From: Bifidobacterium moukalabense DSM 27321
GTDB lineage: Bacteria > Actinomycetota > Actinomycetes > Actinomycetales > Bifidobacteriaceae
Length of the DNA: 64,000 nt
Reading direction: 5' to 3'
NCBI RefSeq assembly: GCF_000522505.1
Contig: NZ_AZMV01000001.1
Coordinates: 62,001 to 126,000 of the forward strand
Of the stretch, positions 1-8,711 are shown in pieces (within the stretch, counting starts at the first letter, position 1; every line of letters begins with the position of its first letter). The notes beneath the pieces are model-generated. The model was not told where the DNA came from, made no database searches, and saw nothing but the letters and a program-made list of their open reading frames with translations. The translations under genes and the position numbers were made by a program.

Positions 1-398
1 GTGTATGCGCGCGCGAATGCGGATTGGCGAACGTCGGCCATCTCCTCCTCGCTCACACCGTAGCCGGCCATATACTTGCGGTGCACGTTGGTCTCCACAT
101 TGAAGATCGCGCTTTGCACGCCGACCATGAACTGCATGACCTCGGTATCGTCGGTCTTGGTCAGGGCCAATGCATGCACCTTGGCGTAGTCGGCGAGATA
201 CCGGTAGTCCTGCAGCAGATAGAAGGCGAACCTTTCACGCTGTAGCGTGCCTTCGCCAAGCTCGCGCAGGAACGGCTGACGGTAGCCTTCCTCCCACACT
301 GAATCGGCCGCTTCGCGCATTCGCTGCGCGAACGGGGGAAGATTGTCGAGACGAACACCACGGGCCGGATCGTATGGCTTGTTGATTACAGATGTCAT
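1..398 (-). CDS. tenA: TenA family thiaminase II (3' part outside window)
   Basis: Thiaminase II/TenA hydrolyses aminopyrimidine breakdown products of thiamine for salvage, in the cytoplasm. The reverse strand reads MTSVINKPYDPARGVRLD followed by helical TenA-like sequence with WEEGYRQPFLRELGEGTL and FAFYLLQDYRYLADYAKVHA, the usual N-terminal part of the family including the acidic residue in the LLQDYRYL helix. The ATG is at 398 and the frame is open to the window edge, so about 132 residues are visible of a family usually near 220. A TPP riboswitch lies immediately upstream, which strongly supports a thiamine role. Family assignment is firm; enzymatic versus purely salvage function is inferred. 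Confidence 0.85.
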   Translation of the reverse strand, partial: MTSVINKPYDPARGVRLDNLPPFAQRMREAADSVWEEGYRQPFLRELGEGTLQRERFAFYLLQDYRYLADYAKVHALALTKTDDTEVMQFMVGVQSAIFNVETNVHRKYMAGYGVSEEEMADVRQSAFARAY

Positions 399-411
399 AT
401 CGCTCAAAGAT

Positions 412-497
412 ATGCCTCCCTACGCTGGTATTAACCATCAGGTTCAAAGGGTCAGGCCTCACGCCTATCTCAACCCGGCTTTACGGGTTCCCCTGCA
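412..497 (-). promoter_or_regulatory. TPP (THI-box) riboswitch
   Basis: On the reverse strand the stretch reads GGGGAACCCGTAAAGCCGGG, then TTGAGATAGGCGTGAGGCC, then ACCCTTTGAACCTGATGG, then TTAATACCAGCGTAGGGAGG. The TGAGA and the ACCTGAT...TACCAGCGTAGGGA blocks are the two conserved arms of the thiamine-pyrophosphate aptamer. It ends about 14 bases before the tenA start, so TPP binding most likely blocks ribosome access or transcription of tenA. Confidence 0.92.
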
Positions 498-596
498 TTA
501 CGCCGTTCATTATGGCAAAACCCGCAGACACCCCCAAACCGCCCCGCGGCAAGCCAGCGCGACGGCATGCCGCCGCATATGAGGGCCGCCTTTGGG

Positions 597-3500
597 TCAA
601 CTCAGCAGGTCGAGCAGATCGTCCTTGGTGAGCGAGCCGATGCCGCCCGAGGCGTCACCGTCGGTGAATTGGCGTGCCAACCGGTTCTTGTCCTGCTGCA
701 GTCGCAGAATGCGCTCCTCGATGGTGTCCTTCGCCACAATCTGGTACACATTCACATCCTGCGTCTGCCCGATGCGGTGCGCACGGTCGGTGGCCTGATT
801 CTGCGCTGCCGCATTCCACCAGGGATCGGCATGGATCACCACGGATGCGCCGACCAGGTTCAGACCGGTATTGCCGGCCTTGAGCGAGATCAGGAATACC
901 GGCACATCATCGCCGTTGAACGCATCCACCAGTTCCACGCGTTTTCTTTTCGGCGTCTCGCCGGTGATCGAATGGAACGCGACGCCATGTTCGGCAAGCC
1001 GCGTGCCGATCAGGTCAAGGAACGACGTGAACTGCGAGAAGACGAGCACTTTCTTGCCCTCATCCATGCAATTGGCCACCAAATCGTCGATGGCGTCAAG
1101 CTTGGCCGAACCGTTCTTCGCATCCGCATACACCAAGCGCGGATCGCAGCAAAGCTCGCGCAGCAACGTGAATTCCGCAAGAATACGGATCCTGCTCGTG
1201 TTGAAATCGGCATCCCGCGTCTTGGTGAGCGTGGCACGAAGCCGCTGTTCGTGCGCCGCATACAGTTTGCGTTGTTCCCCCGCCAATTTCACGGTCACGA
1301 TGTTCTCGAACTTGTCGGGCAGATCGGTGAGCACGTCCTTCTTCAACCGCCGTTTGATGAACAGGCCGACCAAAGCCTGCAATTTGCCGGCCATGACGGA
1401 CCGTTCGGGGCCGGGAGCCAGAATCGGCTGCTCGTAGCGCTCGCGGAATCGCGTGTAGGTGCCGAGCAATCCCGGCATCAGAAAATCGAAGATGCTCCAC
1501 AGTTCGCTCAGACGGTTCTCGATCGGCGTACCGGTCAATGCGAAGCGATGTTCGGCGTTCACCCGCTTGACGACTTTCGCCACCTTGGTGGCGTGGTTCT
1601 TGATGTACTGCGCCTCATCGAGCGCCATGCATGCGAACCGGCAGCCGGCATACTCGTCGATGTCACGACGTAGCAGATCGTAGGATGTGACGAGTATGTC
1701 CGGTCCGCCGTCCGTGCCGTCTTCGCAAGATGATGAGAGGCCCGATCCCGCCGTTTCCCGTAGCCGTCGCAGCATGGCGCGGCGCTCCGCCTTGGTGCCG
1801 GCCACGACCTCCACGGTAAGGTCGGTGGTGAATTTTCCGCATTCCGCGGCCCAGTTGTAGACAAGCGATGCCGGACATACGATGAGCGCCGGCCCGTTCC
1901 CCTTGCGCGCTTCGATGAGGGCGAGCAGCTGCACGGATTTGCCCAGACCCATCTCGTCGGCGAGAATGCCGCCGAAACCCTTGTCCCATAGCGTGGAGAG
2001 CCAGCGGAAGCCCTCCACCTGATATGGTCGCAGCACATTGTGCAACGCCCGCGGCACTTCGTAACGGTTCGGATCGATGATCTTCACATCGTCGACATAC
2101 GCCGTGAAGGATGCGCTTTTGCGTTCGTCCGGCACCTGCGCATCCAGCAGAAATGCCTGATAGCCCGGAACGGTGACGGTTCCGCCATTGAGCTGCTTCC
2201 CCGTCAGGTCGAAATCCGAGGCGATCTGGTCGAGTTCGTCCAAATCGGCCCTCCGCAGATCCACGAAGGTGCCGTCGCGCAGCCGATGATAACGACGTTT
2301 GCGCCGGTAGCTGTCAAGCAGTGCGCCGACCTCGTTCATCGGTACTTCGTCGGCGATCGGCGAAATCTCGACGAGATTCGATTCGACCGACAATCCGACC
2401 TTGACGCTCGGTTTCGATGGAGACATCAGGCCGTCGAAGGCGGCCGTGGAGAATACCCGCCCCACCGATTCGAGAATCTCCACGCCTTCGGTGAGCAGCA
2501 GCAGGATGGCATCTTCGTCTTCTTCCCCGACACGCGCCAGATCGGTGGCGCTCCATGCAGGGAACAGCTGGCGCACCACCTGCACGGCGAGTGTCTCACG
2601 TTCCTGATCGCGTCTGACCAGCGAAGCCTTGGATGTGGAATCGGGATTGATGACGCCACGCAGTTCCTTGGCGGCGGGGACCAGCTGGAACGCGAAGTCG
2701 CCATATCGCGCCACGGCCTCACAGGTCACACCGTGCAGGTCACGGTCCAGATAGAATTCGATGCTGCATTCCGCACCGATCGCATAGGCGACTTCCTGTG
2801 GCACATGCAGGCCGATGCCGGCGTCGGTGAGTGCGGGAAGTATGGTGCGTGCGAACATGGGCCAGTCCTCTTCGGCGATGAACACACCGTCCGGGTCGCC
2901 TATGCATAGTGAGGAGAGCGGACCGAGCGCCGGTTCCATTGCGGCGGAGCAGCGGTAGAGCGCGGCATCCGCATAGTTGTTGGCCTGGGCGCAGATCACG
3001 TAACGGCTATGCTGGCCCGTCACCACGCCCATGATCACCTTGTCTGCGATGATGCGCACGCCGGAATCCCCGCCGTGACGCTCATATGACATGGCGAAGC
3101 CGAATGCCGGGTCCCCTTCGATGATGTCGAGTTCGCCGGCATGGTTCAGTCCTGAGCCGACCATGATGGAGGTGGGCTTGTGTCGCGTCGGATTGGCGAT
3201 GTCGTCAGCCTCCATGACTTGCGCGTTCCCCGATGTCGCTTCACCTGAGACGGTCAATGGCAATGCGTCGTGCAGGTCGAGCAGGTCACAGACCTCCCAA
3301 TCGGTGAGCAGCAGGTCCCTTTGCACGTTCGTGGAATCGCCATAGGGGTGGTGGTTTTGCCTCTGTGCGATGGCGCGTGTGGCGAGTACCCGGTTGAGGA
3401 ACGCCAGCACGCTTTGCGAGAACGGGTCGAGCATGGCCGGCGTATGGGTGAACGCCAGCTTGCGCCCATATGATTCGTAGGCTCCCGATCGCATGTCGGA

Positions 3501-4424
3501 CACGAATTTTGAGATGTCTTTCAGAATGTATGAGGCGTTGCCGCAGGCGATGCGCAGGCTCAGCGACCAGGTCTCCCCCTCGGCGAGCGTGATCGTCGGT
3601 TCGAGATGCACGCTGCCGGGCAACACGATGGTCGGATCGCCGCCACGGGATCCGGCCGTCCTGCCATGTCGGGCGGGCGTCAGACGACCCTGCTCTTCGT
3701 CCAGCCTGTGTTTCGCATTGGCGATGCGTTTGAGCAGATCAAGTTGGGAATCCTCGTTCGACGTGTTCCGTTCGGCATCGATTCGTCTCATGTAGTCGGC
3801 GATATACCGTGGGGTGGCATTACCCGGCTGGTAGCCATGGAAACGTTCCGGCGCCTCCACGAACAGCATGATCATCGCGGCGAGATGCTTGCACATGCCG
3901 GTGTAGCGGGATCCGGTCCCGGTTCCAGTGAAACGACCGCCGGCGCTTCGACGGGGATTCCGGCCAAAACCGCGGGAGCCCCGGTAGTCGTCGGAATCAT
4001 CGTAGCCGTCGTCCACGTGGCCGTATGCGGCTCCCCTGCCGAAATCGCCGTAATCGTCGTAGTCGGCATCCTCGTAATCGTAGATCTCGTCGTCATCGGA
4101 GAAACTGCGGTAGCCGAAACTGTCGCGGTACCCTCTGTCCCGGCCGGGGCCTGTGCCCGCGAAGGCCGGGCAGCCGCAGTAGCGTGCCAGCAACAACTGG
4201 TCGCCCATATCGACGGTGGCCTGCACCGTGTAGTTGCTGGACGGCGAAGTGGTGCCGCGCACGGAGGAGCTCAGTGTGATGCGGTCCGTTTCGGGATCGT
4301 TCAGGCAGTACAGATCCCGCATCTTGGCACGCCATTGGTCGGTGATGCCGCGGGCACGCTGAAGCACCGCCGTGCCGCATTCGCTATGCAGCTCGTCGGA
4401 AAGCCACGTGAGTTTGCCTGTCAC
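597..4424 (-). CDS. SNF2-family DEAD/H helicase with SWIM zinc finger
   Basis: Predicted ATP-dependent DNA translocase of the bacterial SNF2/RapA-like group, 1275 aa. An N-terminal SWIM zinc finger is visible as C83-x-C85 and C178-x-H180, with an unusual Asp/Tyr/Gly-rich low-complexity insert (about residues 98-160) inside the finger. The C-terminal half is the SNF2 ATPase: DEMGLGKS (Walker A, near 820), DEAQ box (near 936), ALTGTPIENRL, and helicase motifs VFSQFTSFLDL, LISLKAGNTGLNL and TDRAHRIGQ. The GTG start is preceded by AAAGGCGAAGA. It is co-directional with pepC upstream. The family is certain; the biological role (transcription recycling, repair) is not known from sequence. Confidence 0.9.
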   Translation of the reverse strand: MTGKLTWLSDELHSECGTAVLQRARGITDQWRAKMRDLYCLNDPETDRITLSSSVRGTTSPSSNYTVQATVDMGDQLLLARYCGCPAFAGTGPGRDRGYRDSFGYRSFSDDDEIYDYEDADYDDYGDFGRGAAYGHVDDGYDDSDDYRGSRGFGRNPRRSAGGRFTGTGTGSRYTGMCKHLAAMIMLFVEAPERFHGYQPGNATPRYIADYMRRIDAERNTSNEDSQLDLLKRIANAKHRLDEEQGRLTPARHGRTAGSRGGDPTIVLPGSVHLEPTITLAEGETWSLSLRIACGNASYILKDISKFVSDMRSGAYESYGRKLAFTHTPAMLDPFSQSVLAFLNRVLATRAIAQRQNHHPYGDSTNVQRDLLLTDWEVCDLLDLHDALPLTVSGEATSGNAQVMEADDIANPTRHKPTSIMVGSGLNHAGELDIIEGDPAFGFAMSYERHGGDSGVRIIADKVIMGVVTGQHSRYVICAQANNYADAALYRCSAAMEPALGPLSSLCIGDPDGVFIAEEDWPMFARTILPALTDAGIGLHVPQEVAYAIGAECSIEFYLDRDLHGVTCEAVARYGDFAFQLVPAAKELRGVINPDSTSKASLVRRDQERETLAVQVVRQLFPAWSATDLARVGEEDEDAILLLLTEGVEILESVGRVFSTAAFDGLMSPSKPSVKVGLSVESNLVEISPIADEVPMNEVGALLDSYRRKRRYHRLRDGTFVDLRRADLDELDQIASDFDLTGKQLNGGTVTVPGYQAFLLDAQVPDERKSASFTAYVDDVKIIDPNRYEVPRALHNVLRPYQVEGFRWLSTLWDKGFGGILADEMGLGKSVQLLALIEARKGNGPALIVCPASLVYNWAAECGKFTTDLTVEVVAGTKAERRAMLRRLRETAGSGLSSSCEDGTDGGPDILVTSYDLLRRDIDEYAGCRFACMALDEAQYIKNHATKVAKVVKRVNAEHRFALTGTPIENRLSELWSIFDFLMPGLLGTYTRFRERYEQPILAPGPERSVMAGKLQALVGLFIKRRLKKDVLTDLPDKFENIVTVKLAGEQRKLYAAHEQRLRATLTKTRDADFNTSRIRILAEFTLLRELCCDPRLVYADAKNGSAKLDAIDDLVANCMDEGKKVLVFSQFTSFLDLIGTRLAEHGVAFHSITGETPKRKRVELVDAFNGDDVPVFLISLKAGNTGLNLVGASVVIHADPWWNAAAQNQATDRAHRIGQTQDVNVYQIVAKDTIEERILRLQQDKNRLARQFTDGDASGGIGSLTKDDLLDLLS

Positions 4425-4469
4425 TCTTCGCCTTTCGCCTCGCCGTCACCGTTGTCGGTGTTGCCGCCG

Positions 4470-5900
4470 TTATCTGGAACGCTTGGTCAGCGGCTCCCAT
4501 GGGTCGAGTTCCACCGGCTCCGTGGCGAGCAACGCACGGGTGGCCTCATCGAGGTATTCCCTGCGGATGATGATTTCGGTCACGTAGCGGTCGAACCATG
4601 CGTCGGATGCCACGTAGTATCCGTCGTCACCATTGTCTTTGCCCCAGCTGTTCTCGACCTTCCAACGGTTCGGCCTGCCGTTGGCGTCGAGGTTCACGCC
4701 GGTGAGGGTCATGGCGTGATCGCTCGGGGAATCGCCGTATTCAAGCCCTTGCGCCTTATCGAGGGTGAACTCGGTGCCGAATAGTTGGTCCACACGCACG
4801 CTGTCGCAGTCGAAGTATCCGGCGGACCGTAGGGAGAACTGCGTGCAGTCGCAGGCGAACCAGATCGGATGCCCGGCGCTGATCTGGTCGACGGCCGCCT
4901 TCTTGAACACGTCGAGCGGCACGTTGATGAATTCCATATCGCCGGCCTCGGCGACGTTCGCGGTAAAGCGTATGCGATAACGTCTGTTGAACGGGCGGGA
5001 CTCCATCGGCACATTGCATAGGGTGACCAGGTCGTTCACATCAAGCGGCACGTACTTCCTGTAGAATTCGACCGGCGTGATGCCGAATTCGCGGATCTGC
5101 CTGCGTTCATCCTTGCCGGACTTCGGTTTGCCGGCCTTTTTGTCCTTCCTGTCGGAATCGGCGTCCTTCTTGTCGTCGTCGCTGGTACGCACCAGAAAAT
5201 CGAACGTCTCCGGCGGCTCGCCCAGTGCGATCGCGCACATGCGGTATACGGTTGACATGTCTTCGTTCTTCAACGTACGGAGCTCGTCGATCGACGTGCC
5301 GGCCGCATGCCGATCGCGCAGATCGGCCGCGAACTCGCGCAGCTTGGAGTTGAGGTACTGTTTGAAGGCGTCGGAATCCTTGGAATTCGCGGACTCCGGG
5401 TATGCGTTCTTCGGCACGAGCCCGTACTTGTTCACCAGATCGGCGAACATCTGCCACCAGCCTCCGTCATCGGCGGGACCGTCGTTGATTTCCTGGAAGA
5501 TACGGCTATCGGTCGGCTCATCAAGAGTGGCGAGCACGTTTTCCAGATACGTATTGGACTTCTCCATCGCATCCCAGAAGAACAGGTATGTTTCCGAGAA
5601 TTCGAAGTCGTCGAGATTCCACGCATGCATAAGCTCGTACCGTAGCGTATTGAGCGAGGCGAACATCCAGCAGCGGCCGGAACGACGCTGGTTGGTGATT
5701 GACCCCTGTTTCAGTTCGATGGAGAAGTCGCGCGGCAGCGAGCGCTGGCCTCTGTAGTCGGCGGCCGCTTCGAGTACGCCGGCGGAGACGGCCGCATTGG
5801 CGGCCACGAGGTTGGCTCGGTCGGCGTTGAAGTCTTCGGCGTACTGTTTGAGCAGTCGCCTGTCGATCGCTTTTTCGTTGTTGCCTTTGGATTCGGTCAT
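4470..5900 (-). CDS. pepC: Aminopeptidase C (bleomycin hydrolase family, peptidase C1B)
   Basis: Cytosolic cysteine aminopeptidase that removes N-terminal residues from peptides. The papain-type catalytic triad is visible: Cys77 in RSGRCWMFASLN, His near 396 in SDHAMTLTGV, Asn near 417 in VENSWGKDNG. The length of 476 aa is slightly over the usual 440-450 because of a Lys/Asp-rich insertion (about residues 240-265, DDDKKDADSDRKDKKAGKP). No signal peptide. Likely transcribed with the downstream SNF2 gene (45-bp gap). Confidence 0.93.
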   Translation of the reverse strand: MTESKGNNEKAIDRRLLKQYAEDFNADRANLVAANAAVSAGVLEAAADYRGQRSLPRDFSIELKQGSITNQRRSGRCWMFASLNTLRYELMHAWNLDDFEFSETYLFFWDAMEKSNTYLENVLATLDEPTDSRIFQEINDGPADDGGWWQMFADLVNKYGLVPKNAYPESANSKDSDAFKQYLNSKLREFAADLRDRHAAGTSIDELRTLKNEDMSTVYRMCAIALGEPPETFDFLVRTSDDDKKDADSDRKDKKAGKPKSGKDERRQIREFGITPVEFYRKYVPLDVNDLVTLCNVPMESRPFNRRYRIRFTANVAEAGDMEFINVPLDVFKKAAVDQISAGHPIWFACDCTQFSLRSAGYFDCDSVRVDQLFGTEFTLDKAQGLEYGDSPSDHAMTLTGVNLDANGRPNRWKVENSWGKDNGDDGYYVASDAWFDRYVTEIIIRREYLDEATRALLATEPVELDPWEPLTKRSR

Positions 5901-5942
5901 GCCGTTGATTGTCGTCGTATGCCCCGACTTGCGCCGGGCCGG

Positions 5943-6707
5943 TCATCGATTTTCGCTTTCGATTCGTTCGATGGCGCATTCCAGGTCGCGCAATCGGCAG
6001 CGCAGCTCTGATTCCACGTCGACGCCGTTGCGCTGCGCGTCACGCAGTATCGCGATGATCCGATCGGCGTACTGGTGGTCGTGGCCGGTATCGGACGGCT
6101 GCGACTCGGCGGTGTATGCCTGTTCGAGTTGGGCCCGGTTCGCTGATTTGGCGACGCGTGAAACGACTTTGGCGGCTCTTGGCAGTGCGCCTTGGGCGTG
6201 TGAGATGCCTTCGAGCACCGACTTGCGTTGCTTCTCCTTCTGTTTCATCCTCTCCCATAATTGCAGCGTCTCCTCAGCGGATTTCGGAGCATCCGCTTCC
6301 GTCGCAGCGGCATCATCGGGCATGAATACGTGCGGATGGCGGGTGATGAGCTTGTCGACCAAGCGGTCGCATACCTCATCGATGCCGAATGGATCGGTCT
6401 CGTCATGTGCGCACACCTGTGCCTGGAACACGGATTGCAGGAGCATATCGCCCAGTTCCTCGCGCATGTTCTCGCGGTCGTCGGTTTCGACCGCGTCGAT
6501 ATACTCGTAGGTTTCCTCGAGCAGGGGTTTGAGCAGGGATTGGTTCGTCTGCGAACCGTCCCACGGGCAGCCGCCCGGCTCGTGCAGTATGCTCACCACG
6601 GCCTTGACACGGTCCAGGGCGGAGACCGCTTCGATTACCGGATTCAGCTTTGAGCAATATTCGAATCCTTCGGGAAGTTCGTACGAGTCACATGCAGCTT
6701 GAGTCAT
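5943..6707 (-). CDS. mazG: MazG-type nucleoside triphosphate pyrophosphohydrolase
   Basis: House-cleaning NTP pyrophosphatase. The canonical MazG entry sequence EPGGCPWDGSQTNQSLLKPL is followed by LLEETYEYIDAVE and by REELGDMLLQSVFQAQV, supplying the EExxE...ExxD metal ligands. The 254 aa length fits single-core actinobacterial MazG. A Gln/Lys-rich helical tail follows. The ATG at 6707 begins MTQAACDSYELP. It is 42 bp upstream of pepC on the same strand. It is distinct from the small MazG-like protein near 27.5 kb. Confidence 0.9.
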   Translation of the reverse strand: MTQAACDSYELPEGFEYCSKLNPVIEAVSALDRVKAVVSILHEPGGCPWDGSQTNQSLLKPLLEETYEYIDAVETDDRENMREELGDMLLQSVFQAQVCAHDETDPFGIDEVCDRLVDKLITRHPHVFMPDDAAATEADAPKSAEETLQLWERMKQKEKQRKSVLEGISHAQGALPRAAKVVSRVAKSANRAQLEQAYTAESQPSDTGHDHQYADRIIAILRDAQRNGVDVESELRCRLRDLECAIERIESENR

Positions 6708-6819
6708 AACGCCGATTTTCGCCGCACGTCCCGACCGAATCGTTATGGCCGTGCTTTTGCCTTCATGTGGAACCGGTCTACGATGACTTCAGGGATTATG
6801 AGATGAGAAAGAGGAACCT

Positions 6820-7818
6820 GTGCGTTACCACAATGCAGTAGTACGTCGTCCGATTGTCGTGATTATGGCCTGTCTGTTGTCGATTGGCTTTGCCGCAGGC
6901 TTTCATGCCGATTACTCCATGGCCGCGGAGCCCACCGATAACACCGGCGCCGGCAAACTCGCCACCGATGTACTCGGCACACTTACCGTCAAGGGGCGTG
7001 CGCCGAAGACCGGATACAAGCGTGCGCAATTCGGCGAGGCCTGGAAGGATGTCGACCATAACGGATGCGATACACGCAATGACATTCTTAACCGTGATTT
7101 GACGGACGTGAAGCATAAAGGGCGTACGCATGATTGCGTGGTCAAATCGGGCAAGTTGCAGGACCCATACACCGGTAAGGAAATCAAGTTTAAGAAAGGC
7201 GCGAAAACCTCTACCGCCGTGCAGATCGACCATGTGGTCTCCTTAAGCGACGCTTGGCAGAAGGGCGCGCAGAAACTCAGCAAGGACGAGCGAACCGAAT
7301 TCGCCAACGATCCATATAATCTGTTGGCTGTAGACGGGTCCGCCAATCAGAAAAAATCCGATGGCGATGCGGCTACGTGGCTGCCCTCCAATAAAAGCTT
7401 CCGCTGCGAGTACGTGGCACGCCAGATCGGTGTGAAGCATAAGTATGCGTTGTGGGTTACCCAGGCGGAAAAGGAAGCGATGAACAAAGTGCTGGGCTCT
7501 TGTCCGACGCAGACCGTTCCCGACTATACCGGCACGAGTACCGGCGAACAGTCCCAGACCGCAACCGCCGAACCGACTCAGGAACCTTCCTCCGAGCCCA
7601 CTCAAACCGAGCAGGCCCCCACTGAGCAGCCGGAGCAGCCCCAGACGCAAACCGAACAACCCGCTCCGGCTCCCCAGGTACAGCAAAACGATGGTTCCAG
7701 TGTCTATTACCAGAATTGCTCCGCCGCGCGTGCCGCCGGAGCGGCACCAATCTACCAGGGTCAGCCGGGCTATCGTTCCGCATTGGACCGCGACCATGAT
7801 GGAGTTGCCTGCGAATAA
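6820..7818 (+). CDS. Exported HNH-family (DUF1524/GmrSD-type) nuclease-like protein with excalibur domain
   Basis: Secreted 332-aa protein. A GTG start follows AAAGAGGAAC, and an N-terminal signal segment (RRPIVVIMACLLSIGFAAGF) ends near the AAEP site. Residues about 100-210 match the DUF1524 HNH-like module: QIDHVVSLSDAWQKGA supplies the D-H pair and YNLLAVDGSANQKKSDGDAA the N-x-K metal part. A Pro/Gln/Thr/Glu-rich linker (about 235-290) leads to a C-terminal excalibur Ca-binding motif, YQNCSAARAAG...DRDHDGVACE. Probably an extracellular or wall-associated nuclease; catalytic activity is inferred. It stands alone between divergent and convergent neighbours. Confidence 0.85.
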   Translation: MRYHNAVVRRPIVVIMACLLSIGFAAGFHADYSMAAEPTDNTGAGKLATDVLGTLTVKGRAPKTGYKRAQFGEAWKDVDHNGCDTRNDILNRDLTDVKHKGRTHDCVVKSGKLQDPYTGKEIKFKKGAKTSTAVQIDHVVSLSDAWQKGAQKLSKDERTEFANDPYNLLAVDGSANQKKSDGDAATWLPSNKSFRCEYVARQIGVKHKYALWVTQAEKEAMNKVLGSCPTQTVPDYTGTSTGEQSQTATAEPTQEPSSEPTQTEQAPTEQPEQPQTQTEQPAPAPQVQQNDGSSVYYQNCSAARAAGAAPIYQGQPGYRSALDRDHDGVACE

Positions 7819-7835
7819 CCGATCCACTCGTAAGT

Positions 7836-7869
7836 GATGCCGGACGGAAGCTGGTTTCCGTCCGGCATC
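7836..7869. terminator. Hairpin terminator shared by convergent genes
   Basis: A 14-15 bp perfect inverted repeat (GATGCCGGACGGAA / TTCCGTCCGGCATC) with a 5-base loop lies between the exported nuclease (+) and the potassium channel gene (-). A short T run follows on the plus strand. Confidence 0.8.
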
Positions 7870-7874
7870 ATTTG

Positions 7875-8624
7875 TTACCGCCCGTCGTCCCGAACCGTTG
7901 GGGATTCGCGCAGTTTCGCGATATCGTCACGTAGTCGGTTGACGGTGTCGGTCAGTTCGGCGACGTTGTTTCTCAGCCGCGTGGTTTCCGATTCCGTCTC
8001 ATTGGCGCGCTTATCGGCCTCATCGCCCACCCGGTCGACGATCCATGACGCGAGCGTCGCGGTGATGACGCTGATCAGGGCGATGCCGGCGATCATAAGG
8101 CCCACGGCGATGCATTTGCCCTGCCATGTCACCGGCGACATGTCGCCATAGCCGACCGTCGTGGTGGTGACGAACGCCCACCATATGGCCTTGCCGAAAT
8201 CGGTGATGGTGGTGCCCGGCGCATTGCGTTCCACGTCCAATTCCGCAAGCGAACCGACGTAGATCAGGAGTATCACGCTGGAACATACGTAGAGTGTGAT
8301 GCGGCCGCGTACCGCCATGCCGCTGGTGCGATTGAGCACATTCAACACGGCCACCAGTCGCAACAGTCTCAACGGTCTGAAGATCGGCAGCATGATCGAG
8401 ATGAGCAGCAGTAAGTTGTTCTTGAACCAGGTCTTCTTATCGTGCGCCAGTGAGATCGAAACGACGTAGTCGATGATGAACACGATCCAGATGACGTTGA
8501 TCGTGGTTTCGCATAGGGAGACATGCGTCCGTGCCAGCACCTCCCATGAATATGCGAGCAGGAACACCAATGCCAGTACGGTCAGCGGCCATTCGGTCAC
8601 TCGTTGCCATTTGCCCAACGTCAC
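7875..8624 (-). CDS. Voltage-gated-type potassium channel (single subunit, 6TM)
   Basis: Integral membrane K+ channel, 249 aa. It has several hydrophobic segments, an S4-like arginine-containing helix (FRPLRLLRLVAVLNVLNR) and the pore signature TTTVGYGDMSP, the TVGYGD selectivity filter. A C-terminal cytoplasmic coiled coil (about residues 195-245, heptad-rich with Thr/Arg/Leu) probably drives tetramerisation. The GTG start at 8624 follows GGCGGGAG. No RCK domain is present, so gating is probably by voltage or is constitutive. Confidence 0.88.
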   Translation of the reverse strand: MTLGKWQRVTEWPLTVLALVFLLAYSWEVLARTHVSLCETTINVIWIVFIIDYVVSISLAHDKKTWFKNNLLLLISIMLPIFRPLRLLRLVAVLNVLNRTSGMAVRGRITLYVCSSVILLIYVGSLAELDVERNAPGTTITDFGKAIWWAFVTTTTVGYGDMSPVTWQGKCIAVGLMIAGIALISVITATLASWIVDRVGDEADKRANETESETTRLRNNVAELTDTVNRLRDDIAKLRESPTVRDDGR

Positions 8625-8711
8625 AGCTCCCGCCTTTCCTCCCTACTGCCATCATACGGGCATTCCTTCGGCGTCGGGCCCTCCCCCCACACCCCTTATG
8701 CATGGCGGATG

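Noticed and set aside
567..1673. Long plus-strand open frame of 368 codons
   Set aside because: It is antisense to the SNF2 helicase and its composition (rich in H, R, V, Q) is that of a high-GC shadow frame; the minus strand carries clear family motifs.
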